From positions 124,001-188,000 of the forward strand of contig NZ_JAPJDL010000019.1 in NCBI RefSeq assembly GCF_026242055.1: DNA of 64,000 nucleotides, in the 5' to 3' direction. This DNA comes from Lentzea sp. NEAU-D7 (GTDB lineage Bacteria; Actinomycetota; Actinomycetes; Mycobacteriales; Pseudonocardiaceae). The translations under genes and the position numbers were made by a program. Below are positions 24,467 through 32,601 of this stretch, one piece after another. Every line of letters begins with the position of its first letter. Within the stretch, counting starts at the first letter, position 1. The notes under the pieces are model-generated. The model searched no databases. It saw only the letters and a program-made list of their open reading frames with translations, and was not told the DNA's origin.

Positions 24467-25609
24467 CTAGCCCAGGTAGAAGGTCAGCAGATCGCTCGTG
24501 ACCGGCGGGAAAAGCCTGGTCATCAGGTCTTCGTTCGGGCCGGGGTAGACGTCGGAGAACCGCCGGCGCAGCCCGTCCATGCCGTGCGGGCCGAACAGCA
24601 GCGGCGCCAGCAGGTCCGGGGCGATTCCCGCGCCGCCCTGCGAGCCGGGGCCGAGCATCGTCCCGCCCCACTCGTACGGGCCGATCTCCTCGCCGTCCCA
24701 GCGGAAGCGGACGTGCGTGCGGTAGAAGCCGAGCACCACGTCGACGGGATCATGGCCGCGCAGGCGTTGCGTGAAGACCGGCCGCAGGTGCTCGAACAGC
24801 TCCGGAACGCTCGGGATGCGCACCAGGTACTGGTCGAGGTCGGCCCGCCTGGCGGCCAGGTGCTCCTCCAGCGCCGGGTGCCGCTCCCCGACTTCGGCCG
24901 GGTTCACCAGTGCAACCAGGGCCTTCACGGCGTCGTCGTCGATGCCCGCGATCTCGCCGAGCACGACGTCGCCCTCCTCCTCCGGAGTGCTGCGGCCCGT
25001 GGCGACCGCGGTGCCGTCGCGCTCGACGATCCACGTGGTCGAGCCGGTGCGGTCGATCAGCCAGCGCCAGCACGGCGTGTCGTGACCCATGCGCAGGTCC
25101 GCGGCCTGCTGGGCGGCGTCCTGAAGCCTGTTCATCACGGGGATGTCGTCTTCGGTCGCGGGCCGGATCGTGTGTCCCGCGACGGCTTCGGGCTTCGTGG
25201 CGAGAGCCCGGGTCTGCTTGATCGGGATCGAGTAGGTGTAGCCGAACTGGCGGTAGAAGTACGGGACGCCCATCACGAACTGGACCAGGTGGCCGCGTTC
25301 GGCGGACCTGTCGTTCGCCCAGCTCATCAGCTGCCGCACCAGGCCCCGGCCCTCGTACTCGGTGTCGGTGGCGACCTGTTCGACCTGGCCCGCCGGGATG
25401 TCCAGGCCGGCGAGCGTCATCGTCTCGTCCATCAGCGTGAGGGTGGAGACGATCCGGCCGTCGTCGTCGGCGACCCCGACCCAGTCGCACCCCGCGTCCG
25501 GGTCGGTCATCAGCAGGCGGGCGTCGACACCGTCGCTGGGGTCCATGCGCGAGACGAGGAGCTTCTCGATCTGGGGGAGGTCCTCCGGGCGCGAGGTGCG
25601 GATTTCCAC
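24467..25609 (-). CDS. GNAT N-acetyltransferase, Eis-like two-domain type
   Basis: The 380 residues start at GTG 25609. The first GNAT domain has VEQVATDTEYEGRGLVRQL, the acetyl-CoA loop. A second GNAT-like part follows, and the tail (FRWDGEEIGPYEWGG) resembles a sterol-carrier-like end. Eis acetylates amines, including aminoglycosides, but substrates here are unknown. It is divergent from the DinB-fold gene with 54 nt between starts. Confidence 0.8.
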   Translation of the reverse strand: MEIRTSRPEDLPQIEKLLVSRMDPSDGVDARLLMTDPDAGCDWVGVADDDGRIVSTLTLMDETMTLAGLDIPAGQVEQVATDTEYEGRGLVRQLMSWANDRSAERGHLVQFVMGVPYFYRQFGYTYSIPIKQTRALATKPEAVAGHTIRPATEDDIPVMNRLQDAAQQAADLRMGHDTPCWRWLIDRTGSTTWIVERDGTAVATGRSTPEEEGDVVLGEIAGIDDDAVKALVALVNPAEVGERHPALEEHLAARRADLDQYLVRIPSVPELFEHLRPVFTQRLRGHDPVDVVLGFYRTHVRFRWDGEEIGPYEWGGTMLGPGSQGGAGIAPDLLAPLLFGPHGMDGLRRRFSDVYPGPNEDLMTRLFPPVTSDLLTFYLG

Positions 25610-25663
25610 GAACGGAGTGTTTCCAGGGCGGTGGTTGTCCGCAAACGGTTTTACGGTCGGGGC

Positions 25664-26167
25664 ATGGACTGGAACAAGCAGTTGACGGACCAGCTCGAGT
25701 TCCACTGGACCGTGCAGGCGCGGCCGCGGCTCGAAGGGCTGACGGACGAGGAGTACTTCTGGGAGCCCGTGCCTGGCGCGTGGAACGTCCACGAGGACAA
25801 CTCGATCGACTGGCAGTACCCGACGCCCGAGCCGCCACCGGTCACCACGATCGCGTGGCGGATGGCGCACATCATCGTGGGCGTGTTCAACGCGCGCACG
25901 GCGTCGCACTTCGGTGGCCCGCCGGCCGACTACGCGACCTGGCAGTTCGCTCGGAGTGCCGACGAGGCGTTGAAGCAGCTGGACGACGCCTACGAGGCGT
26001 GGATGGCCGGCGCGCGCACGGCCGATCTGTCGAAGGCCGTGGGTCCGGCGGAAGGACCGTTCGCGGCGGAGCCCATGGCGACGCTGGTGCTGCACATCAA
26101 CCGCGAGGTGATCCACCACCTCGCAGAGATCGCACTGCTCCGCGACCTGTATCTGAGGGAGAGTTAG
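25664..26167 (+). CDS. DinB-superfamily four-helix metalloprotein
   Basis: In this 167-residue protein, WDVxEDNSIDWQYP-like and IAWRMAHIIVGVF segments and a late NREVIHHLAEI give the three His positions expected for a metal site. Members are thiol-dependent transferases or unknown. It begins at ATG 25664, divergent from the GNAT gene. Confidence 0.75.
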   Translation: MDWNKQLTDQLEFHWTVQARPRLEGLTDEEYFWEPVPGAWNVHEDNSIDWQYPTPEPPPVTTIAWRMAHIIVGVFNARTASHFGGPPADYATWQFARSADEALKQLDDAYEAWMAGARTADLSKAVGPAEGPFAAEPMATLVLHINREVIHHLAEIALLRDLYLRES

Positions 26168-26183
26168 TCACCTTCAAGTGCCT

Positions 26184-26207
26184 ACTTTCGATAAGTTGGC
26201 GCTAACT
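26184..26207. promoter_or_regulatory. Overlapping near-palindromes upstream of the quinone reductase
   Basis: ACTTTCGATAAGT (26184-26196) and AGTTGGCGCTAACT (26194-26207) overlap 40 nt before the start codon. Symmetry and position suggest an operator, perhaps of an HxlR or MarR regulator not in this window. Confidence 0.35.
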
Positions 26208-26246
26208 GCAGGATGGTGCCCATCGAGAACATCGAAGGGGATCATC

Positions 26247-27152
26247 GTGCGAGTCATCACGCAGAACACCGTCGGCGACGCGTCCGTGCTGGAGGTCGCC
26301 GAAGCGCCGGTGCCGGTGCCCGCACCGGGTCAGGTGCTGGTCAAGACGGGTGCGGCGGGCGTGAACCCGGTCGACACCTACATCCGCGGCGGCGGGTTCC
26401 CCGCGCTCGGCGAGCCGCCGTTCACGCTGGGCTGGGACGTCGCCGGCACCGTCGAGCAGGACGGTGAAGGGTTCGCGGCAGGCGACGAGGTCTACGGGAT
26501 GCTCGACTTCCCCGGCGAGGGCGGCGGCTACGCCGAGTACGCCGTGGTGAAGGCGTCCAACCTGGCGAAGCGACCGTCGTGGCTGACCGTGGAGCAGGCG
26601 GGCGCGGTGCCGATGGTGGCGCTGACGGCGTGGCAGACGCTCGTCGGCCGGGCCGGGGTGTCGGCCGGCCAGCGGGTGCTCATCCATGCCGCGGCCGGAG
26701 GCGTCGGGCACGTCGCGGTGCAGATCGCCAAGGCCAGGGGCGCGTACGTGATCGGCACTGCGTCGGCCGCCAAGCACGACTTCCTGCGCTCGCTCGGCGC
26801 GGACGAGGTCGTCGACTACCGCCACCAGGACTTCACCGAGATCGAGCCGGTCGACGTCGTGCTGGACACGATCGGCGGGGAGTACGCCGAGCGGTCCGCC
26901 AAGGTGATCAAGCCCGGTGGGGTGCTCGTGTCGGTCGTTCCCGGCAACCCGGGTTTTGACGTTGACCGAGCTTCCGAGCTCGGGATCCGGTTCGAGCTGT
27001 TGCTGAGCGTCACCGCGTCCGGTGCCGATCTCGCCGCGTTGCCGCAGCTCAAGGTGCAGATCGATCACGCTGTGCCGCTGGCCGGGGCCGCGAAGGCCCA
27101 CGAACTGGTCGAGTCCGGCCGGACGACGGGCAAGCTCGTCCTGGTGCCGTGA
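26247..27152 (+). CDS. NAD(P)H:quinone oxidoreductase, zinc-free MDR type
   Basis: The 301 residues start at GTG 26247 with GAAGGGG upstream. The GroES-like part has GVNPVDTYIRGG and GWDVAGTV. The Rossmann part has HAAAGGVGHVAVQIAK. No zinc-binding cysteines are seen, so this is the quinone-reductase branch that reduces quinones or enones with NADPH. Confidence 0.9.
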   Translation: MRVITQNTVGDASVLEVAEAPVPVPAPGQVLVKTGAAGVNPVDTYIRGGGFPALGEPPFTLGWDVAGTVEQDGEGFAAGDEVYGMLDFPGEGGGYAEYAVVKASNLAKRPSWLTVEQAGAVPMVALTAWQTLVGRAGVSAGQRVLIHAAAGGVGHVAVQIAKARGAYVIGTASAAKHDFLRSLGADEVVDYRHQDFTEIEPVDVVLDTIGGEYAERSAKVIKPGGVLVSVVPGNPGFDVDRASELGIRFELLLSVTASGADLAALPQLKVQIDHAVPLAGAAKAHELVESGRTTGKLVLVP

Positions 27153-27223
27153 CCCCTCGTTAACCATTCGTTGACCATGTACACCGATCGTGTGCGAAAC
27201 ATCCACACGATCGGGGAGTGCTC

Positions 27224-28375
27224 ATGGCACGGTGGAGTCCACTTGCTTTAGTCGTCGTTCTGCTGGCGGCGGTCGGCCTGTACGGGTCGACCGCCGCTGT
27301 CGCAGCAGCTCCGCTCACCGTGGCGCAGGCGATCGCGACCCAGAACGGGTCGTCGGCCACCGTTCGCGGCTACGTCGTCGGCCAGCCCACGGCCACGACG
27401 ACCGTCATACGTTCGGGTTATCCGAACGACTACGCGCTGGCCCTGGCCGACTCGGCGTCCACGACCAGCACTTCGAGCATGGTCTACGTGCAGATCCCGT
27501 CGGCCTTCCGCGCGGCGTGGGGCATGAGGACGAACCCGTCGCTGCTGGGCAAGCAGATCGACGTGACGGGCTCTCTGAGCGCGTACTTCTCGCACGCCGG
27601 GCTGACCTCGCCGACGGCGTTCGCGTTCGCCGGCACGACGCCGCCGACCAGCACGACCACCCCGCCGACCACCAGCGCTCCGCCTTCGGGCTGCATCGCC
27701 TACTACGCGACGGCCTGCGACAAGCAGGGTGCGGCGTTGAAGTCGGCGCTGAACTCGATCATCCGCAACCAGACCACGTTGAGCTACACCCAGGTCTGGG
27801 ACGCCCTGAAGGCCACCGACCAGGATCCGAACAACTCCGCGAACGTCATCCTGATCTACAGCGGGATCTCGCGCTCGAAGTCGTTGAACGGTGGCGACGC
27901 GGGTGACTGGAACCGCGAGCACGTCTGGCCCCAGTCGCACGGCGGCTTCGACACCACGGACAGCATCGGCACCGACCTGCACCACCTGCGTCCCGAGGAC
28001 GTGCGCGTCAACGCCGACCGCGGCAACCTCGACTTCGACAACGGTGGCTCGGCCTACCCGAACGCTCCCGGCAACTACTGGGACTCCGACTCCTGGCAGC
28101 CGCGCGACGCCGTCAAGGGTGACGTCGCGCGGATGCTCTTCTACATGGCGGTGCGCTACGAGAGCGGCGACCAGCTGGACCTCGAGCTGAACGACTCGGT
28201 GTCCAACGGCTCGCGGCCGTTGATGGGCAAGCTCTCAGTGCTGAAGCAGTGGAACCAGCAGGACCCGCCGGACGCCGCCGAGAAGCGCCGCAACCAGGTG
28301 ATCTTCGACAGCTACCAGCGCAACCGGAACCCGTTCATCGACAACCACCTGTGGGTCAACTCCATCTGGCCGTGA
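27224..28375 (+). CDS. Secreted endonuclease I-family nuclease with N-terminal OB-like domain
   Basis: The 383 residues start at ATG 27224 (GGGGAG 6 nt upstream). A signal peptide covers about 1-28. An OB-fold-like part (ATVRGYVVGQPTA, DYALALADS) is followed by a Thr/Pro/Ser linker near 145-158. The nuclease domain has NREHVWPQSHGG near 230-241 and DLHHLRPED. These are EndA/Vvn beta-beta-alpha-metal motifs for unspecific DNA/RNA cutting outside the cell. It overlaps the convergent Nudix gene by 20 nt. Confidence 0.9.
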   Translation: MARWSPLALVVVLLAAVGLYGSTAAVAAAPLTVAQAIATQNGSSATVRGYVVGQPTATTTVIRSGYPNDYALALADSASTTSTSSMVYVQIPSAFRAAWGMRTNPSLLGKQIDVTGSLSAYFSHAGLTSPTAFAFAGTTPPTSTTTPPTTSAPPSGCIAYYATACDKQGAALKSALNSIIRNQTTLSYTQVWDALKATDQDPNNSANVILIYSGISRSKSLNGGDAGDWNREHVWPQSHGGFDTTDSIGTDLHHLRPEDVRVNADRGNLDFDNGGSAYPNAPGNYWDSDSWQPRDAVKGDVARMLFYMAVRYESGDQLDLELNDSVSNGSRPLMGKLSVLKQWNQQDPPDAAEKRRNQVIFDSYQRNRNPFIDNHLWVNSIWP

Positions 28376-28808
28376 GGCGTTCGAGGAAGGGGCGCTGCGC
28401 GGAGACGATCTTCGCGCTCGCCTCTTCCACACTGAACCACTGAACGCGATCGACCTCGGGGAACGTCTTGCGCTGACCCGACTTCGGCGGCCACTCCATC
28501 TCGAACGTGCCCGGCGTGACCGTCCCGGGGTCCAGGTCGCCTTCGAGCGCCCAGACCGTGATGACCTTGCCGGAGCCCTTGGCCTCGCCGAGCGGGACCA
28601 GCTCGCCGTCCGGCACGGGCAGGCCGAGCTCCTCCTCGAACTCCCTGCGCGCGGCGGCCTCGGGCGTCTCGTCCTCGGTGTACTCGCCCTTCGGCACGGA
28701 CCACGCGCCCGCGTCCTTGCGGGCCCAGAACGGGCCGCCCATGTGCCCGAGGAGCACCTCCAGCTGCACGTTCTTTCTGAAGAGCAGGATTCCGGCCGAC
28801 CGTTTCAT
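28356..28808 (-). CDS. Nudix hydrolase
   Basis: In this 150-residue protein the Nudix box fits residues 41-63 exactly: Gly41, Glu47, Arg55-Glu56, Glu59-Glu60 and Gly62. It cleaves nucleoside diphosphate derivatives; the substrate is not predictable. It is divergent from the polymerase gene at 28835. A second ATG at 28817 adds three residues. Confidence 0.92.
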   Translation of the reverse strand: MKRSAGILLFRKNVQLEVLLGHMGGPFWARKDAGAWSVPKGEYTEDETPEAAARREFEEELGLPVPDGELVPLGEAKGSGKVITVWALEGDLDPGTVTPGTFEMEWPPKSGQRKTFPEVDRVQWFSVEEASAKIVSAQRPFLERLTARWS

Positions 28809-28834
28809 GCTCCCCATTATCTATTCTGGCCAGC

Positions 28835-29896
28835 ATGGCGGACTGGGTCCTGCACGTGGACCTCGACCAGTTCATCGCGGCGGTCGAGGTGCTGCGCGAT
28901 CCGTCGTTGCGCGGCAGGCCCGTGGTGGTGGGCGGCAACGGCGACCCGACCGAACGCGCGGTCGTGGCCACCGCGTCCTACGAGGCGCGCGAGTTCGGGG
29001 TGCGCTCGGGCCTGCCGCTGCGGACCGCGTTCAAGAAGCTGCCCGACGCCGTCTACCTGCCGGTCGACCACGCGCTGTACGAGGCCGCGTCGGCGGACGT
29101 GATGGCCGTGCTGCGCTCGTTCCCCGTGGTCGTCGAGGTGATGGGGTGGGACGAGGCGTTCGTCGGCACCTCGGCGGACGATCCGGTCGCGTTCGCGCGG
29201 TCGCTGCAGGCGGCGGTGCTGGAGAAGACCGGTCTGCACTGTTCCGTGGGCGTAGGCGACAACAAGCTGCGGGCCAAGATCGCGACGGAGTTCGGCAAGC
29301 CCGCCGGCGTCTTCCAGCTCACTCGCGAGAACTGGGCCGAGGTGATGGGGCACCGGCCGACGTCCGCGCTGTGGGGGATCGGCGCGAAGACCGAGCGCAA
29401 GCTCGCCGAGCTCGGCCTCGTCACCGTCACGGACCTGGCGACGGCACCGGTCGACGCGCTGGCCGCCCGCTTCGGCCGGCGGATGGGCCCGTACTACCGG
29501 ACCGTCGCCCAGGGCGCGGGCGACACGGTCGTGAGCGCGACGCCGTGGGTGGTGAAGTCCCGGTCCCACGAGAAGACCTTCCAGCAGGACCTGGCCTCGC
29601 TGGAGGACATCCGCCGAGAGGTCGTGGCGCTGGCGCACCAGGTGGCCGCGGACGTGGTCGCCGAGGGGCGTCCTGCCGTGCGCGTGGGCGTGAAGGTGCG
29701 GTTCGTGCCGTTCTTCACGAAGGTGCGGCTGATGAAGCTGCCCGCGCCGACGTCCTCCGCCGACGAGCTCGCGGCGGCCGCCCTGGTCGTGCTGGACCGC
29801 TTCGACCACGGCCGGGCCGTTCGCCTTCTCGGGGTGCGCGCGGAATTCTCCGGCGATGATGTCGAACCGAAACCTTCTCCTTCGACGTATCAGTAA
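28835..29896 (+). CDS. Y-family DNA polymerase (DinB/Pol IV-like)
   Basis: The 353 residues have metal ligands Asp9 in HVDLDQF and Asp106-Glu107 in GWDEAF. SVGVGDNKLRAKIA and a helix-hairpin LWGIGAKTERKLAELGL follow. The little-finger domain ends soon after LLGVRAEF. No clear beta-clamp-binding pentapeptide is visible at the C-terminus, as in some actinobacterial DinB paralogues. It probably performs translesion synthesis. I see no LexA box upstream. Confidence 0.9.
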   Translation: MADWVLHVDLDQFIAAVEVLRDPSLRGRPVVVGGNGDPTERAVVATASYEAREFGVRSGLPLRTAFKKLPDAVYLPVDHALYEAASADVMAVLRSFPVVVEVMGWDEAFVGTSADDPVAFARSLQAAVLEKTGLHCSVGVGDNKLRAKIATEFGKPAGVFQLTRENWAEVMGHRPTSALWGIGAKTERKLAELGLVTVTDLATAPVDALAARFGRRMGPYYRTVAQGAGDTVVSATPWVVKSRSHEKTFQQDLASLEDIRREVVALAHQVAADVVAEGRPAVRVGVKVRFVPFFTKVRLMKLPAPTSSADELAAAALVVLDRFDHGRAVRLLGVRAEFSGDDVEPKPSPSTYQ

Positions 29897-29924
29897 GTAG
29901 AGGATTCACCGCTAGGAGAAGAAG

Positions 29925-30137
29925 ATGACCGATTCATCGCTCACACACCGCGACCGGGCCGTTCTCAGAGCGGTCGCCGACGGCCGGTGCGAGATCGCCG
30001 GAAGCGCTCTGCTCGTCGACGGCCTGTGCTGTGCCGACCAGTTCGCGGGCCTGCGCCTGAGGACCGCGGGCCTGATCAGCACCCGTCCCGGGCCCGCGGC
30101 ACTGACCTCGGCGGGCTACGAGATGCTCGCCGCCTGA
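29925..30137 (+). CDS. Small hypothetical protein (70 aa), winged-helix-like
   Basis: ATG 29925 follows AGGAGAAG. The protein (THRDRAVLRAVADGRCEIAG...) has an alpha-helical pattern and a wing-like end (AALTSAGYEMLAA). It resembles small actinobacterial HTH-like proteins. It overlaps the convergent methyltransferase gene by 22 nt. Confidence 0.65.
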   Translation: MTDSSLTHRDRAVLRAVADGRCEIAGSALLVDGLCCADQFAGLRLRTAGLISTRPGPAALTSAGYEMLAA

Positions 30138-30856
30138 TCTTTGCGGAAGACCGACATCAGGTACTTGTTCGAAAAGCGATAGCCGCCGTCCGCGGTTCGG
30201 AACGGTTCCACCGCGGCCCTGATTTTTTCTGCGACTTCCTCCTCGCCCTCCTTCTCGATGATGCGCTGGTAGCTGCCCACGCTCAGGAAGCTGCGCAGCA
30301 TCGTGGCCTCGTCGGGATGCACCAGAGGAATGTCGATCGTGAGTTCTTCCTGAGGCTCGGGCAGCTTCGCGCCCCTGCGCCCGCTCGTCCCGCGCACGGC
30401 CCTGCCGACGACCAGCAGATCGCTCGGGATCTCCGGGTGCCACTGGCACACGACCACGTGGTCCCTGCTGACCCGGACCGCCTCCGCGAACGCCTCGTCG
30501 GGGTCCTGCGCGAAGAACAGCGCGTTGAACGCCGTCACGACGTCGAACGTGCCGTCCTGCCAAGGCAAACGCCCCAGCGCGAGCTCGTGGAACTCGGCCG
30601 TGCTCGCCCGCCGCGCCAGCGCGATCATCGCCGGCGAGATGTCGATGCCGGTCGCCTCGGCGCCCGCTTCCGTTGCGGCTGCGCAGAACTCCCCGCTACC
30701 GCACGCCAGGTCGAGCACCCTGGTGCCCACCGTGATGCCCGTGCGTTCGATCGCGATCTTCCAGGCGGGCATGGACATCTTCGCGCCGAGTGCCGCTCGC
30801 TGCGCGGCCGCGCGGCCCCACAGTTCGCCTTCCCGGACGGCCTGGCTGTCGGTCAT
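30116..30856 (-). CDS. Class I SAM-dependent methyltransferase
   Basis: The 246 residues have motif I VLDLACGSGEFC near 50, motif II GIDISPAMIALARR and motif IV FDVVTAFNALFF. Substrate unknown; the fold matches the UbiE/small-molecule class. ATG 30856 is chosen because the longer frame to 30976 reads through an AT-richer promoter-like stretch. Confidence 0.82.
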   Translation of the reverse strand: MTDSQAVREGELWGRAAAQRAALGAKMSMPAWKIAIERTGITVGTRVLDLACGSGEFCAAATEAGAEATGIDISPAMIALARRASTAEFHELALGRLPWQDGTFDVVTAFNALFFAQDPDEAFAEAVRVSRDHVVVCQWHPEIPSDLLVVGRAVRGTSGRRGAKLPEPQEELTIDIPLVHPDEATMLRSFLSVGSYQRIIEKEGEEEVAEKIRAAVEPFRTADGGYRFSNKYLMSVFRKDQAASIS

Positions 30857-31106
30857 GGCCCCGACCCTTCTCGCTTTGATTCCAAGTGATGTCAACGAGT
30901 TTGCACGTGCGGTGTCCTTAATATCTCCTCTTTCCCTTGCTGCGGCGTACCTCTGGCGGTGTTGATGACCGTCCAAGTTGATTTACCCTGAGTCGTGGCC
31001 TCGTCGGGTTGGAGGCGTTCCCTCCGCCGCTCTCCCGGGGTGCGCGCGGGTGGGCCGGGCCGAGGACGGTGGGTTCGGTCGGGGACCCGTGCGATGGGAG
31101 CGGCGA

Positions 31107-31286
31107 ATGGCTTCAGAGCTCAGGTGGATCCGTAGCTCGTACAGCAGCGGCGGTGCCGAGGCCTGTGTCGAGTGTGCGAGCAATGGCGCGGCCGTGTGGG
31201 TCAGAGACTCCAAGGATGCCCGTCGACGATTCGAAGTGTCGCTCTTCAGTTGGCTCGCGTTCGTCACAGCAGTAACCCGCACCTGA
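31107..31286 (+). CDS. DUF397-family small protein
   Basis: The 59 residues carry the DUF397 core: LRWIRSSYSSGGAEACVECAS, then AAVWVRDSKD, then a diverged FSWLAFVTAV end. DUF397 proteins partner with XRE-DUF5753 regulators, as in the whiJ/Scr1 modules of Streptomyces. One follows 171 nt downstream. Confidence 0.82.
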   Translation: MASELRWIRSSYSSGGAEACVECASNGAAVWVRDSKDARRRFEVSLFSWLAFVTAVTRT

Positions 31287-31457
31287 GTCAATCGCCTGAA
31301 AGTGTGGTCAATTCTTGATCACATATCGGTGCGCAGGCGCACTTTCCTGATATCTCTCCCTCTGCAGTCGGCCAAATGGTTGACTGCAGTACGAGTATGC
31401 GCTAAAAGCGCGCTACCATTCTGCTACCTCGCAGAATGAGGGGAGATGTGTACCGCC

Positions 31458-32312
31458 GTGAACAGTCCCGTTGTTCTGCAGAAACGCCTGCTCGACGAGC
31501 TCAGGCAGATGCGGGACGATCTAGAACTCACCCAGCAGGCCGTCGCGGACGCGCTCGACTGGTCGGTCTCGAAGCTGATCAGGGTCGAGAAGGGCGAGAA
31601 CAAGGTCTCGGTCACCGACGTCCAGGCCCTGCTCTTCCACTACGGGGTGACGGACAAGGCGCGTGTCGACGAGCTCGTCGGGATGGCCAGGGCCATCAAG
31701 CGCTCGCGTTCCGCGTGGATGGACAAGTACAAAGGCTTCTTCTCGGAGCAGTTCGCCAGGTTTCTCGAGCTTGAGACGTCCGCGGTCCGGATTCGTCAGT
31801 GTCAGCTGAACGTCGTCCCCGGACTGCTGCAGATCTCGGACTACGCGCGCGTCCTGGTTGCGGCCAACGCCCCCAACGAGGACAGCGTCGCGCGGGGTGT
31901 CGAGATCCGCCTGCACCGCCAGTCCGTGCTGGAGGCCGGTGGTCCCGAGATCTTCATCATCATGGACGAGGCCGTGCTGCACCGGGTCATAGGCACCGAG
32001 GACGTGCTGCGGCGCCAGCTCGTGAGGATCAAGGAGATCGCCGCGTTGCCGCACGTGACGATCCAGATCCTGCCGTTCGCCAAGGGCATCCACCCGGCCA
32101 TGAAGAACTCGTTCTCCATCCTCGACTTCTCCGAGGACGAGAACGACTTCGCGTTGCTGATCGAGCAGCCGTACAAGGACACCTTGTTCACCACGGGGCC
32201 GGAGATGAAGGAGTACCTGAGCTACTTCTACCAACTGGAGAAGTTCGCCCTGCCGGCGAGCGAGACCCCGAACGTGATCGACCGGCGACTGGAAGAGCTG
32301 GGAGGCGTTTGA
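31458..32312 (+). CDS. XRE regulator with DUF5753 domain (WhiJ/Scr1-like)
   Basis: The 284 residues from GTG 31458 have an N-terminal helix-turn-helix (LTQQAVADALDWSVSKLIRV) and a DUF5753 region with VPGLLQISDYAR and VLHRVIG. ATG 31446 is in frame, but GGGGAG abuts it, so the GTG fits the ribosome site better. WhiJ-type repressors act with a DUF397 partner and influence development in Streptomyces. Here the partner gene lies upstream. Confidence 0.85.
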   Translation: MNSPVVLQKRLLDELRQMRDDLELTQQAVADALDWSVSKLIRVEKGENKVSVTDVQALLFHYGVTDKARVDELVGMARAIKRSRSAWMDKYKGFFSEQFARFLELETSAVRIRQCQLNVVPGLLQISDYARVLVAANAPNEDSVARGVEIRLHRQSVLEAGGPEIFIIMDEAVLHRVIGTEDVLRRQLVRIKEIAALPHVTIQILPFAKGIHPAMKNSFSILDFSEDENDFALLIEQPYKDTLFTTGPEMKEYLSYFYQLEKFALPASETPNVIDRRLEELGGV

Positions 32313-32322
32313 CCGATGTGGC

Positions 32323-32356
32323 CGGGCGGGTGGCTGCTGGAACAGCCACCTGCCCG
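32323..32356 (+). terminator. Terminator of the XRE-DUF5753 gene
   Basis: A 14-bp stem with one G-U type pair and a 6-nt loop starts 11 nt after the stop. It separates this gene from the SEFIR gene 245 nt downstream. Confidence 0.75.
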
Positions 32357-32601
32357 ATGGCAACCAATACCGACCCCAAGTCCCATGAGGCGAGGCAATG
32401 TCGCCGTCCGTCAGCCTATGACGTTCGACCCCTGATGAGTTCCGCCATCCAGGTCCCCTTCAGGTGATTGGCCCTCGCCGCACTGATCCAGCCCGGATCT
32501 GTTCGTCGACCCAGTCCCCAGGAGGCGCACGATGTGCAGCAGCACCAGAAATCCCATCCTTCCCCTCGTCCCCTGCGCGCGAGACGGGGGAGGTCACCGA
32601 G

